Shown here: positions 7,385 to 16,328 of the stretch, piece after piece
Layout of the letters: each line of letters starts with the position of its first letter
Numbering within the stretch: the stretch's first letter is position 1
Assembly: GCF_021991835.1 (NCBI RefSeq)
Contig: NZ_JAHDAU010000014.1
Location: 1-48,957, forward strand
Source: Polaribacter sargassicola
Lineage (GTDB): Bacteria > Bacteroidota > Bacteroidia > Flavobacteriales > Flavobacteriaceae
Length of the DNA stretch: 48,957 nucleotides
Direction: 5' to 3'
Program-made: the position numbers and the translations under genes
The notes under the pieces: generated by a model
The model's input: the letters and a program-made list of their open reading frames with translations, nothing else
Databases searched by the model: none
Told to the model about the DNA's origin: nothing

Positions 7385-9679
7385 ATGAATCAAGATTATA
7401 TTATACCAAATGAGTGGTCAATTTTAGAAGAAGGGTTTGATGCTAAAATGGTTAAATCTTCAGAAAGTTTATTTAGTATTGGTAATGGTGTTATGGGGCA
7501 ACGTGCTAATTTTGAAGAACGATATACCGGAGAAACTTTTCAAGGCAGTTATATTGGTGGTGTTTATTATCCAGATAAAACGCGTGTAGGATGGTGGAAA
7601 AATGGTTATCCAGAATATTTTGCAAAAGTTTTAAATGCACCAAATTGGATTGGGATTCATGTTTTAATAAATAATGAAGAATTAGATTTACATACTTGCA
7701 AAGAAGTTTTAAATTTTAAGAGAGAACTTAATATGCAAGAAGGTTGGCTGTCTAGAAGTTTTGAGGCGGTGTTGCAAAACGGAATTAAAATTAAGGTAAC
7801 AACAAAGCGTTTTTTAAGTTTAGAAATAGATGAGGTTGGTGCAATTAATTATAGTGTTACTCCTTTAAATTCGGATGCAAAAATTACTTTTATTCCTTAT
7901 TTAGATGCAGGTATAAAAAATGAAGATACCAATTGGGATGATCAATTTTGGGATATTTTAAATATTTCTCAAAAAGACGCGCAATCTTTTATAGAAGCAA
8001 GAACCATGAAAACACATTTTTATACGTGTACTTTTATGGGATCTAAATTGTTTTTAGATAAAAAAGAAGTTACAGAGGCTTCTAATAATCATCAAACTTC
8101 TAGCCTTATTTCTTGTGAATATTCACAAGAAGTAAAAAAAGATCAAACATACAGTATTCATAAATTTGGTGGTTATGTGACAGATAGAAATCATAATAAA
8201 AACGAATTGGTTACTGTTGCAAAACAAGTTTTAGATAACGCATTGTCTTTAGGTTTTAATGCTTTGTTGGCAATGCAAAAAGAGTCTTGGGCTAAGATTT
8301 GGAGCATGTCTGACATTACTATAGAAGGAGATGTAAAAGCACAACAAGGTATTCGATTTAATATTTTTCAATTAAACCAAACATATTTAGGTACAGATGC
8401 CTCTTTAAATATAGGACCAAAAGGTTTTACTGGCGAAAAATATGGAGGAAGTACTTATTGGGATACAGAAGCGTATTGTATTCCTTTTTATATGGCCACC
8501 AAAGATCAATCTGTAACAAGAACTTTGTTAGAATACAGATACAATCATCTAGAAAAAGCCATAGAAAACGCAGAGAAACTTGGTTTTAAAAACGGGGCAG
8601 CCTTGTATCCTATGGTTACCATGAACGGAGAAGAATGCCATAATGAATGGGAAATTACTTTTGAAGAAATCCATAGAAACGGAGCAATTGCATTTGCAAT
8701 ATATAACTATTACAGATTTACAGACGATTATTCTTACATACCAGAAAAAGGATTAGAAGTTTTAATTGGTATTGCACGTTTTTGGCATCAAAGAGCTACG
8801 TTTTCATCTAATAAGAATAAGTTTATGATTTTAGGAGTAACCGGCCCAAATGAATATGAAAACAACATCAATAATAATTTTTATACAAATTATATTGCAA
8901 CCTGGTGTATTAATTATGCTTTAGAGAATATTAAAATTGTTAAAAAAGATTATGCAACCGATTATATTAGAATAAAAGAAAAAGTAAATTTTTCTGATGA
9001 AGAATTATCGCAATGGAAAAAAGTGGCAGATAACATGTATTATCCTTATTCAAAAAAGCATAATATTTATTTGCAGCAAGATGGTTTTTTAGACAAAGAA
9101 TTAATAACAGTAAAAGATTTAGATAAAAGCCAAAGGCCAATCAACCAAAAATGGAGTTGGGATAGAATATTGCGTTCACCATTTATTAAACAGGCAGATA
9201 CGTTACAAACTTTTTATATGTTCGAAGATCATTTTTCTGAAAAAGAACTAGAACGTCATTTCGATTTTTACGAGCCATTTACAGTGCATGAAAGTTCTCT
9301 ATCACCTTGTGTGCACAGTATACAAGCAGCAAAATTAGGAAGAATGGAGCAAGCATATCAGTTTTATTTGCGTACTTCTCGTTTAGATTTAGATGATTAT
9401 AATCACGAAGTAGAAGAAGGTTTGCATATAACCTCTATGGCAGGTACTTGGATGAGTATTGTAGAAGGTTTTGGTGGTATGAGGGTAGAGTATAATTTGT
9501 TGTCTTTTTCTCCAAAAATTCCAAAAGAATGGGTTTCTTATTCATTTAAGGTCAATTTTAGAAATCAAATAATTACTGTAAATGTATCGCAAAACGAAAC
9601 TTATTTTGAGGTAGATGGAAAAGAAGAAATTAATATTCTTGTCAACGGAGAAAAAGTTACAATTCCACCCAATAACTAA
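7385..9679 (+). CDS. GH65 alpha-glucoside phosphorylase (maltose phosphorylase-like)
   Basis: 764 aa, no signal peptide, cytoplasmic. GH65 phosphorylases split alpha-linked disaccharides with inversion to give beta-glucose 1-phosphate and glucose. The layout is an N-terminal beta-sandwich (from YIIPNEWSILEEGF), an (alpha/alpha)6 barrel, and a C-terminal beta-sheet. The ECHNEWEITFEEIHRNG segment (about 415-431), which holds the family's general acid glutamate, VTGPNEYEN (about 483) and the IKQAD phosphate-site motif (about 598-602) are all present. The neighbouring pgmB supports phosphorylase rather than hydrolase activity. Maltose is the likely substrate given the GH13 downstream, but trehalose or kojibiose phosphorylases look alike at this level. 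Confidence 0.9.
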   Translation: MNQDYIIPNEWSILEEGFDAKMVKSSESLFSIGNGVMGQRANFEERYTGETFQGSYIGGVYYPDKTRVGWWKNGYPEYFAKVLNAPNWIGIHVLINNEELDLHTCKEVLNFKRELNMQEGWLSRSFEAVLQNGIKIKVTTKRFLSLEIDEVGAINYSVTPLNSDAKITFIPYLDAGIKNEDTNWDDQFWDILNISQKDAQSFIEARTMKTHFYTCTFMGSKLFLDKKEVTEASNNHQTSSLISCEYSQEVKKDQTYSIHKFGGYVTDRNHNKNELVTVAKQVLDNALSLGFNALLAMQKESWAKIWSMSDITIEGDVKAQQGIRFNIFQLNQTYLGTDASLNIGPKGFTGEKYGGSTYWDTEAYCIPFYMATKDQSVTRTLLEYRYNHLEKAIENAEKLGFKNGAALYPMVTMNGEECHNEWEITFEEIHRNGAIAFAIYNYYRFTDDYSYIPEKGLEVLIGIARFWHQRATFSSNKNKFMILGVTGPNEYENNINNNFYTNYIATWCINYALENIKIVKKDYATDYIRIKEKVNFSDEELSQWKKVADNMYYPYSKKHNIYLQQDGFLDKELITVKDLDKSQRPINQKWSWDRILRSPFIKQADTLQTFYMFEDHFSEKELERHFDFYEPFTVHESSLSPCVHSIQAAKLGRMEQAYQFYLRTSRLDLDDYNHEVEEGLHITSMAGTWMSIVEGFGGMRVEYNLLSFSPKIPKEWVSYSFKVNFRNQIITVNVSQNETYFEVDGKEEINILVNGEKVTIPPNN

Positions 9680-9692
9680 TGATTAAATAGAT

Positions 9693-10649
9693 ATGAAAAA
9701 ACTTTTTTTCTTAGCATTCGCTTTTATATTTCTGGGTTATAAATTTCAAGCGCAGCAAAATAAACCTTTATCAAAAATTAAATCTCAGGTTTTAAATCAA
9801 GCAGTTTTAGCAGGCGGAAGTTTAATAAGAATAGATAGCTTTCCTTCTAAAAATATTGTGCCTAGAGCAGTAGATGTTTGGTTGCCAAACAATTATTCTC
9901 AAGAAAAAAAATATGCAGTTTTGTATATGCATGACGGTCAAAATTTGTTTGATGCAACTACAACTTGGGACAAGCAAGAATGGATGGTAGATGAAGTAGC
10001 TACTAAATTAATGGAAGAAGGAGTTGTTAAAGACTTTATAGTTGTTGGTATACATAATATTCCGGCAATTAGATGGCAAGATTTATATCCAGAAAAATCG
10101 ATAAATTTTTTATCAGCAGAAGACAAGAAAGCATTATTTGCAGAAGCAGAAAAAAACAATTTACGTATAAATTTAACTGGAGATGAGTATCTAAAATTTA
10201 TTGTAGAAGAGTTAAAACCTTATATAGATAAAACCTTTTCTGTTTATAAGGATAAAGAAAATACTTTTATAGCAGGTTCTTCTATGGGTGGTTTAATGTC
10301 TATGTATGCAGTGGCAGAATATCCAGCAATTTTTAAAGGAGCAGCTTGTCTTTCAACCCACTGGGTTGGTGCAATGCCAAAAGAAGATAATAAATTACCA
10401 GAAGCAATTTTTGCTTATTTAGAAAGTAAAATATCTGCAATAAATTCTCATAAAATGTATTTTGATTACGGTAATAAAACCTTAGATCAATTTTATCCAC
10501 AATATGCACCAAGAGTTGATGCTATTTTTCTAGACAATGGATACACTACAGAAAATTTTAAAAATTTATTTTTTGAAGGAACAGACCATTCAGGATTATC
10601 TTGGCAAAAAAGAATAGACATTCCTTTGATGTTTTTATTAAAAAAGTAA
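9693..10649 (+). CDS. secreted putative esterase (esterase D/Fes-like fold)
   Basis: 318 aa with a Sec signal peptide (about 1-20, ending FQAQ). The alpha/beta-hydrolase of the PF00756 type is shown by the strand VDVWLPNNY, the LYMHDGQNLFD segment, and the elbow GSSMGG with Ser197. A histidine near the end lies in GTDHSGLSW. It sits 13 bp after the GH65 gene and 49 bp before the GH13 gene, so it is probably in the same operon. It may remove acyl groups from a glucan or act on an unrelated ester. It is the only exported product of this operon. Confidence 0.8.
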   Translation: MKKLFFLAFAFIFLGYKFQAQQNKPLSKIKSQVLNQAVLAGGSLIRIDSFPSKNIVPRAVDVWLPNNYSQEKKYAVLYMHDGQNLFDATTTWDKQEWMVDEVATKLMEEGVVKDFIVVGIHNIPAIRWQDLYPEKSINFLSAEDKKALFAEAEKNNLRINLTGDEYLKFIVEELKPYIDKTFSVYKDKENTFIAGSSMGGLMSMYAVAEYPAIFKGAACLSTHWVGAMPKEDNKLPEAIFAYLESKISAINSHKMYFDYGNKTLDQFYPQYAPRVDAIFLDNGYTTENFKNLFFEGTDHSGLSWQKRIDIPLMFLLKK

Positions 10650-10698
10650 ATTGCTTTAAGAATAGTCAACCGTTTTTTAATAGAAAAACCTCTTAAAA

Positions 10699-12495
10699 AT
10701 GATAAAGAATAAAAAAAATAATAAAAAAGCAGTAGTTTATCAGGTTTTTACCCGCTTATTTGGTAACACAAATACAACAAACAAACCTTGGGGTACTATA
10801 GAAGAAAATGGCGTAGGAAAATTTAACGATTTTACAGACAAAGCTTTAATTGAGATTAAAAAATTAGGAGTAACTCACATTTGGTATACAGGAGTTCCAC
10901 ATCATAATGTAATTAGAGATTATACAAAATATGGTATTTCTAATGATAATCCAGAGGTAGTAAAAGGGAGAGCTGGTTCTCCTTATGCAGTTAAAGATTA
11001 TTATAATGTAAATCCAGATTTGGCGGTAAATGTAGAAAATCGTTTACAAGAATTCGAAGATTTAATAGAGCGTTCTCATAAAAATGGCTTAAAAGTTATT
11101 ATAGATATTGTGCCCAATCATGTTGCTAGAAATTACAAAAGCATTTCTAATCCAAAGGGAGTTAAAAATTTTGGAGAAGATGATGATACTTCTGTTGTTT
11201 ATAGTGTAGATAATAATTTTTATTATGTGCCTAATACTCCTTTTGAAATGCCCGATTTTTTAAATGGATATCAACCTTTGGGAGGTGAAAAAAGTACTTT
11301 TTTTGATGAAAAATTTATAGAAAATCCTGCAAAATGGACCGGGAATGGAGCGCGTGTATCTAAACCACATTTTAATGATTGGTATGAAACGGTAAAAGTA
11401 AATTACGGTATTTCTCCAGATGGAAGAAAAGATTTTGATGAATTGCCTAATGGTTTTGAAAATGAAGATTATAAAGCACATTATGAGTTTTGGAAAACAA
11501 AAAAAGTACCAAATTCTTGGATTAAATTTAAAGATATTGCTCTTTATTGGCTAGATAAAGGTGTTGATGGTTTTAGGTATGACATGGCAGAAATGGTGCC
11601 AGTAGAATTTTGGAGTTTTATGAACTCGTCTATCAAAATAAAAAATCCAGAAGCTTTTTTATTGGCAGAAGTTTACAATCCAGATTTGTATAGAGCTTAT
11701 ATTAGAAAAGGAAAAATGGATTATTTGTATGATAAGGTTCAGTTATACGATACCATAAAACATATTATGCAAGGCCATGGGGTAACAGATTATATTCCGC
11801 CAATACAAGAATATCTTAAAGATATAGAACATAATATGCTTCATTTTTTAGAAAACCATGATGAGCAAAGAATTGCGAGTCCTAATTTTGCAGGAAATCC
11901 TTTTAAAGCAAAACCTGCAATGGTAGTTTCTGCAACAATTTCTACATCGCCAACCATGCTTTATTTCGGACAAGAAGTAGGAGAGCCAGCTTATGAAAAC
12001 GCCGGTTTTGGGAGTGCTTCTAGAACCTCAATATTCGATTATGTGGGTGTGCCAACTTTGCAAAGATGGGTAAATAATAAAGAGTTTGATGGTGGGAAAT
12101 CTACAAAAGAAGAATTAGAATTAAGAGACTTTTATCAAAGGTTATTAAATTTTACAATTAAAAGTGATGCTTTAATGGGAGCTTATTTAGACATCCATCA
12201 GCATAATAAATACAATACAGAATGGTATAATAGTAATGTTTTATCTTTTGTTCGTTGGCAAGAAGATGAGCAGTTGGTGGTTGTTTCTAATTTTAATGCT
12301 TTTGATACTTATGGATTTGATCTTGGTTTGCCTCCAGAAATTATTCGTAAATGGAATTTAGCAGAAGGAACTTTTATTTTAGAAGATCAATTGTACAACC
12401 AATATTCTACAGTTTTAAAAGTGGCAAATAGCCAAGCAACATGTAGGGTAGATGTAAAACCTTTAGAGTCTTTTATTTTAAAAGTAAAGAGGTAA
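10699..12495 (+). CDS. cytoplasmic GH13 alpha-amylase family enzyme
   Basis: 598 aa, lysine-rich start and no signal peptide. All four GH13 regions are visible: DIVPNH (about 136-141), DGFRYDMAE with nucleophile Asp295, LLAEVYNP with acid/base Glu324, and LENHDEQR with Asp388. A C-terminal beta domain follows. Substrates are probably maltodextrins taken up by a transporter encoded elsewhere, giving maltose for the GH65 phosphorylase. The subfamily was not determined. It converges on the lacI gene with 3 bp between the stops. Confidence 0.9.
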   Translation: MIKNKKNNKKAVVYQVFTRLFGNTNTTNKPWGTIEENGVGKFNDFTDKALIEIKKLGVTHIWYTGVPHHNVIRDYTKYGISNDNPEVVKGRAGSPYAVKDYYNVNPDLAVNVENRLQEFEDLIERSHKNGLKVIIDIVPNHVARNYKSISNPKGVKNFGEDDDTSVVYSVDNNFYYVPNTPFEMPDFLNGYQPLGGEKSTFFDEKFIENPAKWTGNGARVSKPHFNDWYETVKVNYGISPDGRKDFDELPNGFENEDYKAHYEFWKTKKVPNSWIKFKDIALYWLDKGVDGFRYDMAEMVPVEFWSFMNSSIKIKNPEAFLLAEVYNPDLYRAYIRKGKMDYLYDKVQLYDTIKHIMQGHGVTDYIPPIQEYLKDIEHNMLHFLENHDEQRIASPNFAGNPFKAKPAMVVSATISTSPTMLYFGQEVGEPAYENAGFGSASRTSIFDYVGVPTLQRWVNNKEFDGGKSTKEELELRDFYQRLLNFTIKSDALMGAYLDIHQHNKYNTEWYNSNVLSFVRWQEDEQLVVVSNFNAFDTYGFDLGLPPEIIRKWNLAEGTFILEDQLYNQYSTVLKVANSQATCRVDVKPLESFILKVKR

Positions 12496-12498
12496 ACT

Positions 12499-13527
12499 TT
12501 ATTTGTTATTTCTATTAGAAGAATTTCTTTTAATGAGTTCTACATCAAGAATTTTTTTGGTTAGCGTTTGCTTTACATTGTCCTCATCAACATATTTTAA
12601 AAAAGCAAGAGCAGCTTGTTTGCCAATTTCTTTGCTGTGTTGCTCTATACTGGTTATAGATGGTGTTACCATTGCGCTAAAAGGTTCGTTACCAAAACCT
12701 ACCAAAGCAATTTCGTTAGGTACATTAATATTTTCTTCCTTTAAAACTTGTAAAGCCCCTAAAGCAGCATAATCACCCACTACATAAACAGCATCTGGTC
12801 TGTTTTTTAAATCGAGTAATTGCTTCATTTTTATTCTTCCATCTTTAATGGTTAAATCACTTTCTATTAGTAATTCATCATTAATAGGTAAAGAATGTCT
12901 TTCTAGAGCATCAATATAACCTCTAATTCTATTGTTAAAAATTCGAGTACGTTTAAAACCACCAATATGAGCAATCCTTTTGCAGCCTTGTTCTACAAGA
13001 TGGTCTACAATTAATTGGCTACTATTATAATCATCAATACCAATATAATCTACATTTAAATCATTTTCTCCACGATCAAATGTTATCAACGGAATTCCTT
13101 TCGATTTAATTTTTTCGTAGTGCGATAAATCTACCGTTTGGTTTGCCATAGATGCTATAATACCATCTACTTGTGTATATAATAAAGCATCAATACTATC
13201 GCATTCTTTTTTGTAAGATTCGTTAGATTGAGTAATAATAATATTATATCCTTCTTTATTTAACACCTCTTCTATAGTTTGTATTACAGAAGAAAAAAAG
13301 TTGCTATTTGTTCTTGGTACAATAACACCCACTAGTTTGCTTTTACCGCTTCTAAGTGCACTTGCTAAATAATTTGGTTGGTAATTTAGGTTTTTAGCAA
13401 CCTGTCTTACAGCTTCTTTGGTTTTTTCGCTAATACGAGAATCATCATGTAATGCTTTAGAGACAGCAGCAGGAGAAATGTTTAAAACATTTGCAATATC
13501 TTTTATAGTGGTTTTCTTTTTGATAAT
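12499..13527 (-). CDS. LacI-family transcriptional regulator (non-canonical start)
   Basis: About 342 aa. The HTH (TTIKDIANVLNISPAAVSKA, then DDSRISEKTKE) and hinge (NYQPNYLASALRSGKSK) are encoded in frame upstream of the first GTG (13330-13332), followed by a periplasmic-binding-protein-like effector domain from VGVIVPRT onward. No ATG, GTG or TTG lies in frame between the HTH and the preceding in-frame stop. ATT at 13525-13527 (then ATC-AAA-AAG) would give a normal N-terminus. A start at the internal GTG would delete the whole DNA-binding domain and is unlikely. A -7 box and a CG-centred palindrome lie just upstream, suggesting autoregulation. The effector is unknown; the gene lies between alpha-glucoside and KDG genes. 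Confidence 0.88.
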   Translation of the reverse strand: MIKKKTTIKDIANVLNISPAAVSKALHDDSRISEKTKEAVRQVAKNLNYQPNYLASALRSGKSKLVGVIVPRTNSNFFSSVIQTIEEVLNKEGYNIIITQSNESYKKECDSIDALLYTQVDGIIASMANQTVDLSHYEKIKSKGIPLITFDRGENDLNVDYIGIDDYNSSQLIVDHLVEQGCKRIAHIGGFKRTRIFNNRIRGYIDALERHSLPINDELLIESDLTIKDGRIKMKQLLDLKNRPDAVYVVGDYAALGALQVLKEENINVPNEIALVGFGNEPFSAMVTPSITSIEQHSKEIGKQAALAFLKYVDEDNVKQTLTKKILDVELIKRNSSNRNNK

Positions 13528-13545
13528 AAAAAAAATTATATCTTT

Positions 13546-13561
13546 GCTTAATCGTTAAAGC
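13546..13561. promoter_or_regulatory. candidate LacI operator O1 (lacI side)
   Basis: A 16-bp imperfect palindrome centred on CG (GCTTAATCGTTAAAGC; 12 of 16 positions symmetric). It lies directly downstream of the lacI -7 box, over the expected start of transcription, where binding would block the lacI promoter. Confidence 0.55.
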
Positions 13562-13568
13562 AAAGGTA
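13561..13568 (-). promoter_or_regulatory. -7 box of the lacI promoter
   Basis: On the minus strand this reads TACCTTTG, a perfect match to the Bacteroidota TAnnTTTG box. The expected transcription start is about 30 nt before the ATT proposed as start codon. The upstream -33 region is T-rich without a clean TTG. Confidence 0.55.
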
Positions 13569-13636
13569 ATACGATTTTTTAAAAACACTTTAAAAGATAA
13601 GAAAAATAAGTGTTTTTTTATTTTTATTTACAAATT

Positions 13637-13652
13637 GCTTAAACGTTTAATC
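13637..13652. promoter_or_regulatory. candidate LacI operator O2 (kdgK side)
   Basis: The core TTAAACGTTTAA (13639-13650) is a perfect 12-bp palindrome with a central CG inside a 16-bp frame beginning GCTT, as in O1. The two centres are 91 bp apart. It lies about 35 bp before the kdgK start codon, suitable for repression. Confidence 0.6.
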
Positions 13653-13685
13653 AATTAACTTAAAAAAAGTTTAAATAAAATTAAA

Positions 13686-14732
13686 ATGGGTAAAGTAGTA
13701 ACATTTGGAGAGATCATGTTAAGATTAGCTCCTCAAGGATTTTTAAGATTTTCTCAAGCGAACAATTTTGACGCTGTTTATGGTGGAGGAGAATCAAATG
13801 TAGCAGTTTCATTAGCAAATTACGGAGTAGATGTAGATTTCGTAACTCGTTTACCAAAGAATGACATTGGTGAGTGTGCAATGATGGAAATGAGAAAACG
13901 TGGAGTTGGAGTAGATAAAATTGTTTGGGGTGGAGATCGTTTAGGAATTTATTTCTTAGAAACAGGAGCTGTATCTAGAGGTTCTAAAGTGGTTTATGAT
14001 AGAGCACACTCTGCAATTGCAGAAATAGAATCTGGTATGATAGATTGGGATGCTGTATTTGAAGGATGTGAGTGGTTTCACTGGACAGGTATTATCCCTG
14101 CAATTTCTCAAGGTGCTGCAGATGTTACTTTAGAAGCTTTAAAAGCGGCAAGTGCTAAAGGAATTACAATTTCTACAGACTTAAACTATAGAGCTAAATT
14201 ATGGAAATTCTGTGACGATGCTCATAGAGAAAAAATAATGACAGAATTAACTTCTTACTGTGATATCGTTTTAGGTAACGAAGAAGATGCAGAAATGCAT
14301 TTTGGTATTAAGCCAGAAGGAATTTCTGTACAAACAGAAGGACACAATGTAAAAGCGGAAGCGTTTTTATCAGTTTGTGAGCAAATGATGAAAAAATTCC
14401 CAAGAGCTAAAAAAGTAATTACTACTTTAAGAGGTTCTATTTCTGCATCTCATAACACTTGGGCTGGAGTTTTATTTGATGGTTCTACTTTATACCAAAC
14501 ACGTCAATATCAAATTACAGATATCGTAGATAGAGTTGGTGGTGGAGATTCATTTATGGGAGGTTTAATCTACGGATTATTAAAATACCCAGAAGATGAT
14601 CAAAACGCATTAGACTTTGCTGTTGCAGCTTCTTGTTTAAAACACACTATTAAAGGTGATGCAAACTTAGTAACTGTATCAGAAGTAGAAAAATTAATGG
14701 GTGGTGATGCATCTGGACGTGTAGCAAGATAA
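13686..14732 (+). CDS. kdgK: 2-dehydro-3-deoxygluconokinase (KDG kinase)
   Basis: 348-aa PfkB-family sugar kinase that phosphorylates 2-keto-3-deoxygluconate. The substrate-binding GGGESNVAVSLANYG lies near residue 35, and the PfkB signature ends in VGGGDSFMGG with catalytic Asp288. It is followed after 11 bp by the KDPG aldolase, giving the lower Entner-Doudoroff route to pyruvate and glyceraldehyde 3-phosphate. In marine flavobacteria this serves alginate or other uronate breakdown. No lyase is in this window, so the KDG source is encoded elsewhere. Unlike the surrounding genes it often uses C-ending AAC, TTC and TAC codons and CGT for Arg, suggesting high expression. Confidence 0.93.
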   Translation: MGKVVTFGEIMLRLAPQGFLRFSQANNFDAVYGGGESNVAVSLANYGVDVDFVTRLPKNDIGECAMMEMRKRGVGVDKIVWGGDRLGIYFLETGAVSRGSKVVYDRAHSAIAEIESGMIDWDAVFEGCEWFHWTGIIPAISQGAADVTLEALKAASAKGITISTDLNYRAKLWKFCDDAHREKIMTELTSYCDIVLGNEEDAEMHFGIKPEGISVQTEGHNVKAEAFLSVCEQMMKKFPRAKKVITTLRGSISASHNTWAGVLFDGSTLYQTRQYQITDIVDRVGGGDSFMGGLIYGLLKYPEDDQNALDFAVAASCLKHTIKGDANLVTVSEVEKLMGGDASGRVAR

Positions 14733-14743
14733 AAAAGAATCAA

Positions 14744-15412
14744 ATGGCACAATTTTCAAGATTAGAAGTAGCGCAAGCAATGAAAGATACAGGAATGATT
14801 CCTTTATTCTTTCATAATGATATAGAATTAAGTAAAAAGGTATTAAAAGCCTGTTACGATGGTGGAGCTCGTTTAATGGAGTTTACTGCACGTGGAGATT
14901 TTGCTCACGAAGTTTTTGGTGAATTAACAAAATATGCCATTGCAGAGTTACCAGGTATGATTATGGGTGTTGGTTCTGTTACAGATGCAGGTCAGGCTTC
15001 ATTATACATGGCTTTAGGTGCAAACTTTATTGTAACTCCAGTTTTAAGAGAAGATATTGCAATAGCTTGTAATAGAAGAAAAGTACTTTGGTCTCCTGGT
15101 TGTGGTACGTTAACAGAAATTACAAGAGCAGAAGAGTTAGGATGCGAAATCGTAAAACTTTTCCCTGGTGATATTTACGGACCTCAATTTGTAAAAGGAA
15201 TTAAAGGACCACAACAGTGGACGTCTATTATGCCTACAGGTGGTGTTTCTCCAACAGAAGAAAACTTAAAAGGTTGGTTTGATGCTGGTGTAACATGTGT
15301 TGGTATGGGATCTAAATTAATTTCTAAAGATATTATTGCTAACCAAGATTATGCAAAGTTAGAGCAAGATGTAAAAGCTGCTTTAGCAATTGTAGAAAAA
15401 GTTAGAAAATAA
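14744..15412 (+). CDS. eda: KDPG/4-hydroxy-2-oxoglutarate aldolase
   Basis: 222-aa class I aldolase that splits 2-keto-3-deoxy-6-phosphogluconate into pyruvate and glyceraldehyde 3-phosphate. The Schiff-base lysine is Lys138 in VKLFPGD. GVGSVTDAGQ and the phosphate-loop segment MPTGGVSP are also present. It is cotranscribed with kdgK (11-bp gap) and shares its codon choice. A strong terminator-like hairpin follows. The start MAQFSRLEVAQAM is the only reasonable one. Confidence 0.94.
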   Translation: MAQFSRLEVAQAMKDTGMIPLFFHNDIELSKKVLKACYDGGARLMEFTARGDFAHEVFGELTKYAIAELPGMIMGVGSVTDAGQASLYMALGANFIVTPVLREDIAIACNRRKVLWSPGCGTLTEITRAEELGCEIVKLFPGDIYGPQFVKGIKGPQQWTSIMPTGGVSPTEENLKGWFDAGVTCVGMGSKLISKDIIANQDYAKLEQDVKAALAIVEKVRK

Positions 15413-15436
15413 TAATATTTTTAACACTAAATAATA

Positions 15437-15476
15437 AAACCCTTCAGTACTTTTACTGGAGGGTTTCTTCTTTTTT
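15437..15476 (+). terminator. Rho-independent terminator after eda
   Basis: Left arm AAACCCTTCAGTA (15437-15449), CTTT loop, right arm TACTGGAGGGTTT (15454-15466): 13 pairs with one G-T wobble, followed by CTTCTTTTTT. It ends only 3 bp before the ATG of the EamA gene. Confidence 0.9.
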
Positions 15477-15479
15477 ATT

Positions 15480-16328
15480 ATGAAAAATAACAAGGCAATT
15501 TTTTACATGATTTTTAGCGTAATGGCATTTGCTATTATGAATGCTTTTGTAAAGTACTTAACATCTTTTAATGTGTATCAGATCGTTTTTTTTAGGTCTA
15601 TTGGTACTTTGGCATTTACGGTTCCTTTAATTTTAAAAAATAAAATTCCGATTTTAGGAACACATAAAAAATTATTGTTCTTAAGAGGTGTTGCCGGGGT
15701 TATTTCTTTAACCTGTTTTTTTCAATCTTTAAATTACTTGGCGGTTGGTACAGCTGTTTCTTTAAGGTACACATCTCCTATATTTGCCGCTATTTTTGCA
15801 ATGTTTTTCTTAAAAGAAAAAATTAAACCTATGCAATGGCTGCTTTTTGTAGTCGCTTTTATTGGGGTTATAATTATAAAAGGTTTTGGTGGTGAAGTTA
15901 AAACAGCAGGTTTGTTGTTTGTTTTGTTTTCAGCTATTTCTTTAGGAGTTATATTTATTGTTATCCGTAAGATAGGAGACAAAGAACATCCGTTAGTAAT
16001 TATCAATTATTTTATGGTGCTAGCTTTTGTGTTTGGTGGTTTAATGTCTATAAAATATTGGGAAACACCTACATTAATAGATTGGATTTTATTTTTAAGT
16101 TTAGGTGTGTTTGGTTATGTTGGGCAGTTATATATGACAAAAGCAATACAGCTTGGTGAAACCAATGTTGTGGCTCCTTTAAAATATTTAGAAGTAGTTT
16201 TTATGATTATTGTAGGAGCTGTTTGGTTTAAAGAAGAATATACACTTTGGACCTTATTAGGGATTGCCTTAATTTTATTAGGTTTGGTGTATAATATTTA
16301 TTTAAAAAACAAAACAAATAAAAACTAG
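15480..16328 (+). CDS. EamA-family (DMT) membrane transporter
   Basis: 282-aa integral inner-membrane protein with about ten hydrophobic helices arranged as two EamA repeats. FNVYQIVFFRSIGTL lies near the first helix pair, AVGTAVSLRYTSPIFAAIFA is the conserved end of repeat 1, and GETNVVAPLKYLEVVF is the matching part of repeat 2. Members export metabolites, but the substrate cannot be predicted here. Its start codon touches the terminator of the kdgK-eda operon, so expression by read-through or by a promoter inside that hairpin is likely. The stop overlaps the stop of the convergent small gene. Confidence 0.9.
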   Translation: MKNNKAIFYMIFSVMAFAIMNAFVKYLTSFNVYQIVFFRSIGTLAFTVPLILKNKIPILGTHKKLLFLRGVAGVISLTCFFQSLNYLAVGTAVSLRYTSPIFAAIFAMFFLKEKIKPMQWLLFVVAFIGVIIIKGFGGEVKTAGLLFVLFSAISLGVIFIVIRKIGDKEHPLVIINYFMVLAFVFGGLMSIKYWETPTLIDWILFLSLGVFGYVGQLYMTKAIQLGETNVVAPLKYLEVVFMIIVGAVWFKEEYTLWTLLGIALILLGLVYNIYLKNKTNKN

